A DNA stretch of 64,000 bases from Warburgia ugandensis (Eukaryota; Streptophyta; Magnoliopsida; Canellales; Canellaceae): contig CP141136.1 in the NCBI GenBank assembly GCA_035236585.1, positions 52,159,136 through 52,223,135 on the forward strand, given 5' to 3'. Both the position numbers and the translations under genes were made by a program. The notes beneath the pieces are model-generated. The model did not search any database. It saw only the letters and a list, made by a program, of their open reading frames with translations, and was not told where the DNA came from. Positions within the stretch are counted from its first letter, which is position 1. Each line of letters begins with the position of its first letter. Shown here one piece after another: positions 23,465 through 35,529 of this stretch.

Positions 23465-23710
23465 TAACTTTAGAAGTCATTTATTTTTAAACGGCTTCTA
23501 AAGATCTTCTAAAATCCTAAACTATAGAAGTCATTTAAATATAAACAACTTCTCAAGTCTTTAATTTTAGAAGTCGTTTAAATAAACAACTTATAAAATC
23601 CTAAACTTTAGAAGTCATTTATATTTGAACGACTTCTAAAGTTTAGGATTTTAAACGATTTCCAAAATTAAAGACTTTTCAAGCCAAGTCTGTAGTTAAG
23701 CGACTTCTAT
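23465..23710. repeat. CACTA 3' subterminal repeats, including a perfect 22-bp hairpin
   Basis: Dense GAAGTCATTTA / AACGACTTC words occupy this stretch. They include perfect complementary 22-base arms at 23595-23616 and 23631-23652, separated by a 14-base loop. This is the counterpart of the 5' block at 5635-5943. Confidence 0.82.
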
Positions 23711-23726
23711 TATTAGTTTTAATTGA

Positions 23727-23752
23727 ATTTAAAAGCCCCCTGTGTAGTAGTG
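23727..23752 (-). repeat. CACTA terminal inverted repeat, right
   Basis: It ends CCCCCTGTGTAGTAGTG, followed by the ATT target duplication. Its reverse complement matches the left terminus. Confidence 0.88.
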
Positions 23753-24021
23753 ATTGTGTTTCTCAAGTGATTTTGTATTGCAAGTGTTGTGTACGATGGT
23801 CCAAAATACAGAGGAGACTTTGGCGAATTTTCGGTACAAATGAGATTTCATTTCACCTTAAATCCATGGTTTTGTGGTAGTATGACTCTCGGGACTTTGA
23901 AATAAATGTTTTATTCGAGTTTTCTTTTTTGTTGCTTGAAAAATCAAAGTTTTTAAAGCAGGGATCCTGACTCATTTTAAAAAAATTTATTTTATTGTTG
24001 GGTAAAACCCGGGGTGTCACA
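23753..24021 (+). mobile_element. shared gypsy LTR, right part
   Basis: This is the continuation of the LTR begun at 1656 after the CACTA. It aligns with the end of the LTR at 27527-30890 and terminates GGGGTGTCACA at 24021, directly before the primer-binding site. Confidence 0.87.
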
Positions 24022-24024
24022 GTT

Positions 24025-24037
24025 TGGTATCAGAGCC
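24025..24037 (+). other. primer-binding site, initiator tRNA-Met type
   Basis: TGGTATCAGAGCC lies three bases after the LTR end. This is the standard plant LTR-retrotransposon site complementary to the 3' end of initiator tRNA-Met. Confidence 0.9.
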
Positions 24038-27000
24038 TAGGTCTGCTCCATTACAACCATTCTAAAGAATCCAAAGGTCACTTACAGTCCATGAAGTGAG
24101 GTGATTTCCTAAATATGAGTTATAGAGATAACTCATGTGAAGGATGTTGATGATTTTGAAATAGATGGTGCCACAAAGGTGGCTAGATTGTCTTAAAGAA
24201 TGTGAAACTTTAAATCTTTGTATGAACACAAGGAGGTACACTTTTATGGGAAGTGGATGATCCTTAGAGTAATAGATCAAAACAATGAACATAATTAATG
24301 TTTGTAGTGAGAACATTATTATTTGACTGAAGATATGTTTATATGAATTGCTTTTAAGAGTTCAAGTTCTAACTTGAATAGTGCGAGTAAAATTTTGGAA
24401 AAAGCCTAACAATTATTATAACAACAATAGCATGATAAGAATGAGGAAGCAACAAAAATGATAACAATTATTGAGAACTTGAGAAAGTTGAGAGGAGTAT
24501 AGTGTTAATCTAAACTTGAAGTGAACTTATTTGACAAATAAGCCCTAATATGGTGAAAATTATTGAAAATTTTCATTAAGTAAGACCCTAAATGTTTTTA
24601 GGGATGAATTACCTAAATTATGAGATGAAAATTTATAGGTTCTTTTGCATATAGAAATATTGATAACCATTCATCAATGAGAAGTGGATGCTTATGAATT
24701 TTATGAGGATTCTAATTATGGTTATTTGAGAGAACGTGTTCCTCCATTATTGAGATCTTTATCTAGAAGGCTCTTAGAAAGCCCTGTGATAATTTGTATC
24801 TTGCCTTGTGAGAAACTGGTGATACTATGAGAGTTGTTGACGCATAGCAGAGAAATTAGATGGTTCAACAGTATTGAATCGGTATATACAGTTGAGGAAA
24901 ATTGCCCCCAACTCCCTTGCCATGGGTAAAGAGGTTATAGATAGATTATGATATGTTGGCACTTGTATTGAGGAATCAGGTGATTGTAGCTGTTCTACTT
25001 GGGGGCAGAGATTGCAAGCATGGTTTATATGTTAGAGAGGGATTCGCCTAGTAAGGGCAAGAGACTTGGACATGGGTAGTTCAAGTCAGCCTAGTAAGGG
25101 CAAGAGACCTTTCATTGACACAACTGCAGAGGCCATTGAGTCAGCAACATTTGATCAGGGGTGTTGGGATATGGATGAGAGAAGATGTACCAGTTGTAGG
25201 GATAGACACTTGGACAATTATTTCCTTGAGTTAGTAGGCCACTGCAGCAGCGGTAATAGCATCAGTAGTTGCCATCACAATGGAAACCCTTTAAATGTTT
25301 GGACTATGGAGAGTCAAAATATTCCTTTAGAGATTATCCCATTGGATAATGAGTAAGACAAACTGACCTTGGAGACATGGCAGAGATGGCCCCAATTATC
25401 AATGATAAAATTTTCCATTACTTGGAGGCAAGTACAAACCTCAACCAGGTGGTGGAAATTTTTTTTTCATTACTAGTAACTATGTTAGAATCCTCCTTAA
25501 TCTAAGATTCAGTCATTTTTGTACTTTATGTGCTTGCACCTTAATGAATTTGGTTGTATATGCAACTGTCTTTGAGTTGGATGTTATGATGCTGATGATG
25601 ATGATGATGATGAGTGAGAGGATGGATATTAAGCTAATCTTACTTGACATGATCGATCATGATACCGTCCTTGGGATGGATTTTATTTATTGGGGGATAG
25701 TCAATTTCTATGAGGAGAAGATCACTTTTAGTGTACTTGAACAATTAATAACCTCGTTTCTGTGTGGGAAGAGCATCACTGAGGTTTGTGTTATTTTTGC
25801 CTCAAAGGTAGTGTAGTGCTTTCACGAGATGCCAAGTCCTTGTGAGTGTGACAGTGGATGACAAAGAGTGGCCACAAATTGAGCACACATGTGGTGTGCA
25901 AGGGTTCATAATCTTTCCTTAAGGTTTCATAATTTTATGCCATAGGAGATGGAATTTTATATTATTTTGGCATCAGACAGTGTCATTTTCTAAGGTGCCA
26001 TACATGATGGCCCCAGCTGAGCTGAAAGGGTTCTAACTACAGTAGATATTTGATGAGGGTTTATCAAACCTAGTGAGTCTTCATTGGGTGCATTAATCCT
26101 CTTTATGAGAAGAGAGATAGATCCTTATTGCTATGCATGGATTATTGCTTGTTTGATAGCACCACAGTGGAGAATGATATTCTCTACCAGGTATTGAAGA
26201 TCTGTATGATCAACCTTGGATGTGCATGGTATTGGTGGATATCGATTTGAGGATTGTGACTAAGATGTCTTTAAGATAGTTTTTAGAACTTGTTATGATT
26301 ATTACAAGTTATGGGTGATACTAATTTATGAAGTTAGTACGCTTGCAGCATGTATGGATATGATGGGCTAAATTTCTAAAGGTTACTCATATGAGTCATG
26401 ACTATGTAGTGAATGATGTTTTGTATATTCCATAACTTGGAGGGGCACAGGAAACCCTTGTGCATTTTATTGAGTATCTAAAAGGCTCATCTTTTGCAAT
26501 AAATTTATGCGAGCATAAATTATGGTCAAAGAAGGTGACTTTTCTTGACCGCTATATCTCTATTGATAAAGAGACTGTTTAATGACACTATGATGAACTA
26601 GGATTAGCCAAATTGATGAGTAAGGATGTTAATTGCCTTAGTTTAGTGAATGGTTATTGCTGGATTATTGAGTTCTCAAAGATAGCAGTATTGTGGATAC
26701 TTTTATATTATGTATATGAGCTTAATTTCTCGCGAAGGTGAGAAGTGTGACAGTAAAGTATGTTAGAATGGAAGCATTTTCTTAGGTGTAATCTAGTTTT
26801 GGATTATGGCATATACTTGTGCATAGCCGATGAAGGCGTCCTAAGAGCGTGACCAATGAGGGCGGTTGCAAGAGGCACTGGCAGGCTTCTAAGTGGCGAG
26901 CTTCTAGATACTCACAGTATGATCATGCTATTCACTGGATTTGATTGGCATATGGTTGCCTATTATTAAGCTAGTATGCTCTAATCCTGATTGGCATATG

Positions 27001-27514
27001 ACTACCTATTATTGAGCTAGTATGCTCTGATTCTAATTGGCATATAATTGCATGCTGCTAAGCTGGTATGCCCTAATTTTGTTAGGCATGGATTGCCTGT
27101 TGATGAGCAAATATGCCCTTATCTTGATTAGTATGTATTGCCTGTGCAGGAGCTAATATGATAAGGTGTGATTGACATACATGGCCCAATGGTGAGGTGA
27201 TGTGCTCTAGTATAGACTTGGCAAAGAATTGCATATATATGAGCTGAGATGCTCTGGTTGTATTGTTATAGTGATTTACCTATACTAACTCTTGGATGAG
27301 AGTATGGTTTATGTCAATTTCAAATCTGGAATGATTTGAACACATATATTGGTTTATATTATGAGTTGCTATCTAAGGGAATGATATAGCAAGGAACTGC
27401 TATTGGAATTGACTCTCAAAACTTTTAATATGATCTGCATATCTTGTGATAGGGGATGTTTGTAGAATTGTTGAAGAATAACATGGAAAGAATTTCTAAG
27501 ATGATATTCTTATA

Positions 27515-27526
27515 AGGGGGGAAGAA
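27515..27526 (+). other. polypurine tract before LTR
   Basis: A G-rich purine run (AGGGGGGAAGAA) directly abuts TGTAACAACTTTTAAATTTA, the start of the next LTR. Confidence 0.78.
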
Positions 27527-30500
27527 TGTAACAACTTTTAAATTTAGGTCATTTTCCATGATTTTAAATTATAATTTTAATGTGGATTAGATAATTGAAT
27601 TTAATTTCATAGAAATGAAGTTCATGAAAATGACCTCTTTATGGACTTGAAATTTGGATTTGAGAATATCAAATTTGGAACGTACACGTCGATACAATTT
27701 CAACAACACTAAATTTGCGTGAAACGGAGATAGGGATGGAAAGACCCAAAAATTTTACAAATTTAGGAGGGTTCAAAATTGATAATGGCACCCCCTGCTT
27801 TGTCACTTTCTGTGCTGTAATTGCAATGCCATGCATGGAGTGGGTGCGACACGTGGGCTATTAGTCACCACACATCTGCCCGTCTCCCCGACGATGGACG
27901 GTGGCATGTGGGAGAGTGTTTACAGGGGTACGCCGAAAAAAGAAGGGGGGAAACCCGACTGCACCCCACATCTGCCTGGTTTCTCCTTCCCTAACTCCTA
28001 CATGCCGAGCCATGTTGAGTTTTCAGGAGCCGACCATCTCCTCTCTCCAGCATTGAAGAAACCCAGATCAAGGTTTCACCAGCTTCTCTTTCCCCTCCTC
28101 TTTTGGGCTCTTTTTTTGTGACTGAAAGAAACCCAAAGTGGGTTTTTTCTCCGACTTTCACCCCAGGCCACTGGTGAAACCCCCTTTTTCTAGTATCCCC
28201 CCCAATCGGGTTCTTCACCTCCAGTGCGTGAGACACTTGTCCTTGGCACGTTCCTGGTTCCCTCCCCGCAAAGCATAGCGGGGAAACCCTAAAATTTGCC
28301 GATGCTGACAGAGAACCTAGGCCGAATTTTCTTCATCAGTGATGCTAGAAACCCTATTAGATCTCCCCTTCCATCCAATCTCCCCTACCAGCATTTCACC
28401 CTCCTTTGCAGCCCTACCATTGCAGCTCCTACGTGCATGCTTCCATCGGTGAAAAGCCCATGTTCCCCCTACTTCTCTTTCCCCATCGGGTTCGAGTGGT
28501 GACCAACCGGCAACCATGATTTGCCCCACTTTTTCGCCTATTTGCCTTTCCATCACCCGCTTAGCCAGGCCATGGGTGGGCCAGCCAACTAAGACCTTAT
28601 TCCCTTCATTTTCCTCTTTTGGCATGGATCAATGGTGACCGGACAGAAACTCACCACTAGCCACCATTCTCCTCTCCTTTGCCTTTCTCTAATTTGATGA
28701 GTTGGGTTGAGTCAACCCTCTCCTAACTTGTTTTAAGAGAGCTGAGTTGACTCAGTTAACCCTATTGACCCTTGAACTTCAACCCTTCATTTTGGACAAT
28801 CCAGGACGAATCTCGGAGATCTGAGAGTACCCCTACTATCGTGATAATGCAAGGAACAATACTCATCTTTCCATTCTTCGATCAATGAAGATCTGACTAT
28901 TAATTTGACCACACAATTGATCAAACTCCAAATCATCTAATCTAGGATGATCTTATGTTATTTCATATCTAAATAGCCTATTATGATCATCATGAAGTAT
29001 AGATTAAGATCCACACATGATATTTTGGATCTGAAATATCTACAAAGATGATTTAGCATATCATGTTCAACGGCTAAGATCAACTGAAGATCTAGGTATG
29101 AAATTGGATCCAAATTGATGATCTGAACCATTTAGAATTCTCAATTGGATTAATTGACTAGAATTAATAAGTTGTTATATGATTGGTGTGATCATGTGAG
29201 GATCTTTGATGAGATTAGCGTGGATGTTTGATGATCGGTGGACGATCTGACCAAGAAAACAGTTGGAGGTTATTTAGATTGACTTGTTTAAGGTAAGACC
29301 ACTATCTTAATCATTTGATGGATTGATTTGATTTTGATTAGATACAACTAAGCATGATATTCATATAGTAATGCTTGATTAATTTATTTAAATGATAAAT
29401 TACTTCAAATTGATATGATCTGAGCCTAATAGCTCTAAATGTTCATTTGAGAGGGCCAAGTATGTTGGTGGTGGTATCATGGGTAGTCCCCCCTACGGAT
29501 CCCCCCCCCCCATGTGGGTTGGAGGAAGTCTCCTGTTATAGTGTTGACGGGGAGCGGCAATGGTTGGATCCTAGTGTAGTTTCCACTACAGCATAGTAGC
29601 CCATACTCTTATTTTGTATGCTCATGTAGCATGGTTATATAATGTGAAGCAGGGTAAGCCAATCTTAAGGGCTGAAGTGGGCTGCAGGTGAGGGATCACG
29701 GGGCAAGCTAGGCTTAAGGGCTAAAGCGGGTTGAACTCATGGCATCACAAGGTAAGCTGGGCCTGAGGGTTGAAGCAGCTACAAGTGAGGTATCACGGGC
29801 AAGCCAAGCCTGAGGGCTAATGCGGGTTGCACGTGAGGGACCCATGTTTGGAATAAGTACTCATTGCCACTGCTGTGATTGCAGTTGAGGCACTCAAAGG
29901 CCTTGATTGTGCATGGTGCACTGTTCATCATGACAAGCATTATATTATGTTGTGGACACAGATTCTTATTACTTTTGATGGATGCATATCTATGAGTTGC
30001 AGACATAGATTCTTATTGCTTTTGATGGATGCTTATCCATGTACCGCTCATGCCTTACATGTCATGATGGTTAGATTTGATATCAATTTGTTCAGACTTA
30101 TGATTTTCATGTGTTATTCATTATGGATGTCGATGATTGATGTGCCTTGTACATGTTTTATCTTATGAGATTCGCCATGACATTGATATTTTGTGCCACA
30201 TGATATCATTGTATTTACTTATTGAATGTGACCACCAACACAAGCATAGCTTGCTGAGGCATTTTGTTTGTTTGTGATGCCTCAAATATAGAGAGTTGCA
30301 ACATGTTGACACACTGATAGAGCAGACAAAAGTGGTGATAGTTTCCAGTGGAGTATTGAAGACATTTCCGAGATGACAAGGTTAATTCAAGACCTCACTT
30401 TGGTTATTGTTTATGGACTATATGTTAATATAATTGCAACGTGACCTGGATGTGAGGATATGGAATTATGTTGGATGTGATGGCTGTATGGACAAACCCT

Positions 30501-30890
30501 GGTATTTTGTCATGACTTAATTTTCTTATCCACAATTGGAGTATACATTTTCTTTGAAAATAGTATTTGAGTCAAATGGATGGGTGTGGAGATTGAGTCT
30601 CCCATGCATCATGTCTTGTTTTGTGTTTATCAGGTGATTTTGTATTGCATGTGTTGTGTACAATGGTCTAAAATACAAATGAGACTTTGCCAAATTTTAA
30701 GTAGAAATGGGATTTCATTTCACTATTAAATCTGTGGTTTTGTGGGTGTATGACTCTCAGGACTTTGAAATAAATGCTATCATTAGAGTTTTGTTTTTGG
30801 TTACTTTAAGAATCAAAGTTTTTAAAGCAGCAAGCCTGACTCATTTTATAAATTATTATTTTATTGTTGGGCAAAAGCCGCGGTGTCACA
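27527..30890 (+). mobile_element. gypsy LTR, uninterrupted copy
   Basis: It begins TGTAACAACT and ends GCGGTGTCACA. It aligns with 1656-5605 plus 23753-24021 and is shorter overall than that copy. It is continuous across the point where the other LTR holds the CACTA (about 30615-30625), so it serves as the empty site. It contains about four units of the 49-bp repeat at 29642-29840. Satellite monomers begin immediately after it, so the gypsy tandem was inserted in the satellite. The short open frames at 27831-28625 are LTR sequence. Confidence 0.88.
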
Positions 30891-31479
30891 GTTCCAATGA
30901 TTTGATTAGTGAGATCTAAATATTTGATTATAAGACATATTCATGTCTATGAGATCCAATGATTTTATGGAAATCAAAATTTGAATTAATGAAATTCAAT
31001 GATTTGGTGAAAATTTGCAATTAGATCAAAAGATTTGACAAAAGTTAAAGGTTAGATATGCTAGATTTAATGATTGAAAAAATTTATGGTTGGATTGATG
31101 ATGTCATGTGATTTCATAATAATGAATTATCTAATAATTTGGAAAAATAATTATAGGATTGATGAGATCCAATAATTTGACAAAAATTGATAAATAGTTG
31201 GATAAGATCTGATGATTTACTAAAATCATTGGTTAAAAATCATCATTTGGCCAATGTTATAAGATCCTTTGATGTAAATCAAGTGATGAATTGATAAGAT
31301 CTGATGATACAATAAAAATTTGTGATTGAACCAACAACATCCAATGATTTGATAAAAATTGATGATTGAATCAATGAAATCAAATGAAAATTAAAGGGTG
31401 GCTTGGCAAGATTAAATCAAAATCAATTGTTAGATCAACGAGATCTGATGATTCTATCAAAATTGATAGTTGGATTGAC
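30891..31479. repeat. 40-bp satellite, segment 1
   Basis: Diverged monomers of about 40 bp contain words like GATCCAATGATTTGAT and GAAAATCAATGGTTGGATCA. The segment runs from the LTR end to the solo LTR at 31480. Its last 220 bases align with 37931-38110 and 42718-42905, which sets the higher-order register. Confidence 0.85.
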
Positions 31480-34400
31480 TGTGACAACCCAGGTTTTTCC
31501 ATGCATTTTTAAATGCAATATCTAATTCCTAAGGCGGGATGCATCCCTATTTGAAAACCACTTTATGAAAACAATGCAATGCAGTGGAAAATCTTTCATT
31601 TTAAACTCATTTTGAAAACTCCGAGTGTCATTTGCTATCACAATAACCAAAGTAGTTTTTGAAAATCTCAGAAATCATAAATGTCTTCCCAGGTCTATCC
31701 AGTCACAGCTCACAGCCCAACTGTAAATAAATACAAATACATGTCCAAAGGGTAGAGTGTTTAATTACATGTATAATTGTCTCCTTTCGATTTTTCTTGC
31801 TTATAGCACTAACATTTCCTGAAGCGTCTTCTACTCGTGAATGGAGCTATCCTGAAAAATGTTAAGAAGAGGATGAGTATATACTATACTCAGTAGGAGT
31901 CTATCACTACTAGTTTTACAATGCATGCGACGTTTAACATCATATCCTCTTTAAAACATGTGCATGTTTGAACACTCATGTTCAATATCGATATTAAAAA
32001 CCATTGTCGAATTGGAATACTGACGACTTAAAGAATCACATAATCCAAGTCGAAAGTATCATATATATCATAAACATAATAATATGCATAAGATGCTCAA
32101 TTGAATCCAACTCATGGATATATGGTATGGTCGACCAACCTCCTGTCATGCCATATGCATAATGCAAGTAAATCCTCAAACCATAGGGCCCACTATGCCC
32201 ACGACCTAGCTGCCGTGTGGTCCCCGGGTACCTAAGCATACTCGGTCATAGCCTCCATGGGGCATATGACACATCGACCCAGTGCCGTGACACCAATGGT
32301 AGCCCCCTGTACCACATGCAGTCGACGTAGGGACATGCCCTTTTTGGGCATGGTACCCATTCCACCTAATAGTGGTAGAGGCTGGGAGGCCACCCCAGAC
32401 CTTTCGGCATAGCGCCCACGAGCTTACTAGCCCAAATCATATACGATCAAACAAGCAAAAACCTCTTTTTCAAAACCTGTCCTCTTTGGGTCCCTCACAA
32501 CTGCCTACCCAGCGTCTTTTGGGCACTCCAGTGTCTTTTGGTAACCCTCAAGGACATGCAATTTTTCAAGAACTCAATGCTCACAAATCATGCAATATAT
32601 GCAATTGTTTGCAAAACATGTCTATGCATAATGTATTTGTTATATGCATGCTGAATTCATTTATAAGATTAAGTCATGCTAAACAAGTCATATAACTTAA
32701 ACTTAAAACATGCATTCTCAAAACAATCATAGGTTCTTTTCAAAGGTCTAATAGCGATAGAGCACCTACCTCGAAGTCTCCTGGAGTCACGTCCTTCATC
32801 ACTCGACCCGACCCTATGTCTCATTTATAAACTCCTGGATATGAATGGATAACAAGGAGTCCTTATCAATTTCAATCTATTTAGACATTAGATCGCTAGA
32901 TCTGCCTTTTAGGGTCCATGGTCCTTGCCTAATTCATTGTCAAGCTAGATCCTATGATATGGATCTACTATTCAATGGTTAAACTCTGTAAATTGTCCTC
33001 TGATCCTAACTTTATAGTCTCATTAGGTCCGCATGTCTCACTTCTCAGGACACCCGTGCATCCTGGTTGAACCGCGACTGCCTCACATGCGTGTGCGCCC
33101 AAAGGCCGTGCCAGGGACCGTGTTTTGCAAGCGCACATGCATGCTCAAGCGACGCGCAATGATGCGCGTCCTAGACGGCATCGCACACATGCACCTTTGG
33201 TGTATCATGGCACGTCTCAGCTCCCAGGGCACCCCGTGCATCCTGGTCGAGCCAGGACCCGTGCCCCACGTCGCACGTGCACCCGAAGGCCGCACCAGGG
33301 ACAGTGTATGCACTGTCGTACGCCTGGAACCCGTCCTAGGGACCCTATCCCAGGCGCACGTGGAGCATGGCGTCCCTAGGACGCCTTGTTCATACAGAGC
33401 CGGTGGAGCTTGGGACGTTTTTCGGTTAGGAAAACTGGCTGGGACAAGACCAGATCCGGCATGGATCTGGCTTGGGGGAAGCAAAATGTAGAGAAGGGAA
33501 AGAGAATCTTTACCTGGGTATGAATGGATAACAAGAAGTCCTTATCAATTTCGATCTATTTAGACATTAGATCGCTAGATCTGCCTTTTAGGGTCCATGG
33601 TCCTTGCCTAATTCATTCTCAAGCTAGATCCTATGATATGGATCTACTATTCAATAGTTAAACTCTGTAAATTGTCCTCTGATCCTAACTTTATAGTCTC
33701 ATTAGGTCTGCATGTCCCAGTTCTCAGGACACCCGTGCATCCTGGTTGAACCGCGACCGCCTCACATGCGTGTGCACCCAAAGGCAGTGCCAGGGACCAT
33801 GTTTTGCACGCGCACATGCATGCTCAAGTGACGCGCAATGATGCGCGTCCTAGACGGCATCGCACACATGCACCTTTGGTGTATCATGGCGCGTCTCAGC
33901 TCCCAGGGCACCTCGTGCATCCTGGTCGAGCCAGGACCCGTGCCCCACGTCACACGCGCACTCGAAGGCCGCACTAGGGACAGTGTATGCACTGTCGTAC
34001 ACCTGGAACCCGTCCTAGGGACCCTGTCCCAGGCGCACGTGGAGCATGGCGTCCCTAGGACGCCTTGTTCATACAGAGCCGGTGGAGCTTGGAACGTTTT
34101 TTGGCTAGGAAAGCTGGCTGGGAAAAGACCAGATCCGGCATGGATCTAGCTTGGGGGAAGCAAAATGTAGAGAAGGCAAAGAGAATCTTTACCTGGGTAT
34201 GAATGGATAACAAGGAGTCCTTATCAACTTCGATCTATTTAGACATTAAATCACTAGATCTGCCTTTTAGGGTCCATGGTCCTTGCCTAATTCATTGTCA
34301 GGCTAGATCCTATGATATGGATCTACTATTCAATAGTTAAACTCTGTAAATTGTCCTCTAATCCTAACTTTATAGTCTCATTAGGTCCGCATGTCCCAGT

Positions 34401-35529
34401 TCCTAGGACACCTGTGCATCCTGGTTGAACCGCGACTGCCTCACGTGCATTCGCGCCCAAAGGCCATGCCAGGGACCGCGTTTTGCACGCGCGCATGCAT
34501 GCTCAAGCGACGTACTATGACGCGCATCCTGGATGGCATCGCACGGACACACCTTTGGTGTATCATGGCGCGTCTCAGCTCCCAGGACACCCCGTGCATC
34601 CTGGTCGAGCCAGGACCCATGCCCCACATCGCACGCGCACCCGAAGGCCACACCAGGGACAGTGTATGCACTGTCGTACGCCTGGAACCCATCCTAGGGA
34701 CCCTGTCCCAAGCGCACGTGGAGCATGTGTTTGTACAGAGCTGGTTGAAGCTTGGGACGTTTTTCGGCTAGGATAACCAGCTGGGAAAAGACCAGATCCG
34801 GCATGGATCTGGCCTGGGGGAAGCAAAACGGAGAGAAGGGAAAGAGAAGCTTTACCTGGGTAGCCGAGGACGCCCTTCTTCCAGCGGTGCGTTTCCCTCT
34901 ACGCCTGCTAGAAATCCGTGTTGTCCGAAACCCATGAAGAAGGGGGAAAACCCCAACTTCCGATGGGGCCAGAGGAACAAGAGAGGAGGTGGAGAGATGG
35001 AAATGGCCGGCCTAACTCAGGCCTGGCCGGAATGTGTAGGGAAGGCTACAGACGGGTTTCCGATTTTTTCCGAAAACCCCAGCACCAAAATAACTGGAAA
35101 AACCGTGATTTGAAGAGGGGTAAGATAGGGCTTTTTATAGCCTTGCTATGGCGGTGCTGCCAAGGGCGGTGCTGCCATTGGCGGTGGCAAAAACCTCTGG
35201 AAACAGGGTTTCTGGAGAAGTCTAGAGGAAGAAGATGATGGGGTGCCGTTATCAAAACGGCCCCCTGCGTTTTCTGTCTTTTTCGTTTTTTGTTTAAATT
35301 ACAAAAATGCCCCTAATCTTTAAACGGTCGTAACTTCTTCATACGAACTCCGTTTTCAGCGTTCTTTGAGGCGTTGGATTCCATTTTTTGAGTAGAATCT
35401 AATGGTACCAAGTCTCCTCTCAAATTTATTTATTTACTATTTTAAATAAAGTAAAACATTTAACACAGTTTATTTTCCATAGAATGTCCAATTTTTGTTA
35501 AAAATAGCATGAATTGCTCAGGCATTACA
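31480..35529 (-). mobile_element. solo LTR (family 2), reverse orientation, in the satellite
   Basis: On the minus strand it begins TGTAATGCCTGAGCAATT and ends GGTTGTCACA. It is flanked by TTGAC on the left and TTGAA on the right (4 of 5 match). It interrupts continuous satellite. It aligns with the solo LTR at 5944-10084 but carries three tandem copies of a 679-bp segment that the other copy has once. The many short open frames on both strands at 32036-35255 are LTR sequence; their apparent repetition follows the triplication. No internal region or primer site is present. Confidence 0.88.
32841..34861. repeat. 679-bp tandem triplication inside the solo LTR
   Basis: ATGAATGGATAACAA occurs at 32841, 33520 and 34199, a constant 679-base period, and the sequence between follows suit. 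The third unit is slightly shorter and ends near 34861. The units are very similar by eye, more so than this LTR is to its relative at 5944-10084, so the triplication is younger than the split of the two LTRs. Each unit includes a GC-rich block with many CG dinucleotides. Confidence 0.92.

Larger units (their letters stand above)
5606..23752 (+). mobile_element. 18.1 kb CACTA (En/Spm) DNA transposon
   Basis: The left end reads CACTACTGCACACGAGGG and the right end is CCCCCTGTGTAGTAGTG, whose reverse complement CACTACTACACAGGGGG matches the left end at most positions; TTTTAAA follows in both arms. An ATT target duplication flanks it. Removing 5606-23755 joins two parts of a gypsy LTR exactly where the LTR at 27527-30890 is continuous (about 30615-30625). 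The contents, in order: subterminal palindromic repeats, a nested solo LTR, more repeats, a TNPD transposase gene, a minisatellite, a second gene with Transposase_24 and ULP1-like regions, then 3' subterminal repeats. The gene order (TNPD upstream, accessory gene downstream) resembles En/Spm. Both genes carry stops, so the copy is non-autonomous today, but its termini look competent in structure. Confidence 0.93.
24022..27526 (+). mobile_element. Ty3/gypsy internal region (Tekay/Del-like chromovirus), fossil
   Basis: This is an internal region between two LTRs, in plus orientation. A primer-binding site follows the 5' LTR by three bases and a polypurine tract precedes the 3' LTR. Recognisable parts in order: gag with zinc-knuckle-like spacing (about 25060-25360), protease-like remnant (about 25560-25760, with a VLGMDF-like stretch), and reverse-transcriptase remnants (about 25960-26450). 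A 45-bp tandem repeat follows near the 3' end. It is much shorter than an autonomous element of this clade and broken in many places. Clade placement rests on the very long LTRs, the tRNA-Met primer site and pol flavour, and is an inference. Confidence 0.82.

Noticed and set aside
24025-24037. TGGTATCAGAGCC as part of a tRNA gene
   Set aside because: There is no cloverleaf around it; it is the primer-binding site next to an LTR end.
25595-25616. GAT-trinucleotide run as a microsatellite
   Set aside because: Only about six units inside a decayed gypsy region; too short to list separately.
33033-34826. A set of similar 80-150 codon open frames on both strands
   Set aside because: They repeat every 679 bases with the LTR triplication, overlap on both strands and match no protein. 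High GC removes stop codons.
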